Assembly (NCBI GenBank): GCA_022739095.1
Contig: JAIJEI010000140.1
Location: 1-5,575, forward strand
Source: Bifidobacterium sp.
GTDB lineage: Bacteria > Actinomycetota > Actinomycetes > Actinomycetales > Bifidobacteriaceae
Direction: 5' to 3'
DNA length: 5,575 nucleotides
This document shows positions 5,317-5,575 of this stretch, one piece after another. Positions within the stretch are counted from its first letter, which is position 1, and each line of letters begins with the position of its first letter. The notes beneath the pieces are model-generated. The model saw only the letters and a program-made list of their open reading frames with translations, did no database searches and was not told the origin of the DNA. A program made the translations under genes and the position numbers.

Positions 5317-5373
5317 CCCCGATGGCGGTCCAGTCTCTCCATCGGGGCTTGAAACGATGGATAGGTCATCGTT
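5317..5373. repeat. Two tandem perfect inverted repeats
   Basis: CCCCGATGG (5317-5325) pairs with CCATCGGGG (5339-5347) around a 13-base loop. Five bases on, AACGATG (5353-5359) pairs with CATCGTT (5367-5373) around a 7-base loop. Neither is followed by a good U-tract. They may form a transcript-end structure for the PRTase operon or part of a structured RNA. Confidence 0.6.
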
Positions 5374-5453
5374 GTAACGTTGGCTTTCGGATTCATATAA
5401 TGAACATGCACCTGCATACGACGGATACGGCGTCAAGCTGGTAAAGCAAGTAC

Positions 5454-5491
5454 GAGTCGTGCCCTGACCGATCGCCATTGGCACACGACTC
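5454..5491 (-). terminator. Hairpin, possible terminator of a minus-strand gene from the right
   Basis: GAGTCGTG (5454-5461) and CACGACTC (5484-5491) are perfect 8-base arms, and two further G-C pairs can form inside after a small bulge. It lies 16 bases beyond a TGA that ends a possible leftward reading frame. There is no strong U-tract (GUACUUGCUUU follows), so the role is tentative. Confidence 0.35.
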
Positions 5492-5507
5492 ATTCGCTAT
5501 GCGTCTG

Positions 5508-5575
5508 TCAGTTTCCAGCCAGTTCCAGTTCGCCTTGAGTGGGCGGGAGCATGGGCGGGTTGCATGCGATGATAT
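5508..5575 (-). CDS. Possible C-terminal end of a minus-strand gene
   Basis: Reading leftward from the right edge, one frame gives IIACNPPMLPPTQGELELAGN before TGA at 5510-5508. The codons favour G or C at the third position and the tail looks protein-like. A hairpin follows the stop. Only about 21 codons are visible, so neither the family nor the reality of the gene can be established here. Confidence 0.27.
   Translation of the reverse strand, partial: IIACNPPMLPPTQGELELAGN

Larger units (their letters stand above)
5258..5507. other. Non-coding, hairpin-rich region after the PRTase gene
   Basis: No open frame here reads like a protein. It begins with a T-rich stretch (5261-5275) just after the stop codon, with no clear hairpin before it. 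It then holds two tandem perfect inverted repeats and a third hairpin toward the right. A promoter-like pair (TTGTAA 5372-5377, TATAAT 5396-5401, 18-base spacer) faces right, but only a 12-codon frame follows it. Confidence 0.45.

Noticed and set aside
5290..5493. Minus-strand open frame of 67 codons
   Set aside because: It spans the hairpins, has no ribosome site and its composition is not protein-like.
1..5575. CRISPR array, tRNA or rRNA genes, complete insertion sequence
   Set aside because: No regularly spaced repeats, cloverleaf, rRNA-like stretch or transposase frame was seen on either strand.

Overview
The window looks like accessory DNA from a high-GC Gram-positive bacterium, most likely a Bifidobacterium. 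This rests on the style of the truncated Wzz/capsule chain-length protein at the left edge, strong Shine-Dalgarno sites, use of TTG and GTG starts, and the families of the other genes. The genus is an inference; no rRNA or marker gene is present. Several intergenic stretches are much more AT-rich than the genes, as expected of acquired DNA beside an exopolysaccharide locus.

Layout. Positions 1-126 (minus) hold the first 42 codons of a Wzz-type chain-length determinant. After an AT-rich, repeat-rich leader, 429-863 (plus) encodes a 144-residue protein of unknown function with a basic tail, closed by a two-way terminator at 897-940. Positions 1021-1623 (minus) encode a single-pass membrane protein of unknown function. 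Positions 1756-3212 (minus) form an operon that I read as a toxin-antitoxin-chaperone (TAC) module: a HigB/RelE-like toxin, an XRE-family HigA-like antitoxin with a long C-terminal extension, and a SecB-like chaperone overlapping the antitoxin stop by 4 bases. Divergently, 3410-5257 (plus) holds a DprA-like gene overlapped by a ComF-like phosphoribosyltransferase gene. This pair matches the composition of the ShosA/ShosT (ShosTA) toxin-antitoxin and anti-phage system. The right end (5258-5575) is a hairpin-rich non-coding stretch plus a possible C-terminal fragment of a minus-strand gene.

How the genes work together. The two modules sit back to back around a spacer of about 200 bases and would form a small defence or addiction island. 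In TAC systems the SecB-like chaperone protects an unstable antitoxin, which neutralises the toxin. In ShosTA the DprA-like protein restrains the phosphoribosyltransferase toxin.

The most striking observation is that both toxin genes are interrupted by an apparent one-base frameshift. The TAC toxin is broken at a run of six G (2813-2818) and the ShosT-like toxin near 4653-4664, while both antitoxins and the chaperone are intact. In each case the protein resumes sensibly in another frame. This could be real toxin decay, phase variation or recoding, or sequencing error; the sequence alone cannot decide.
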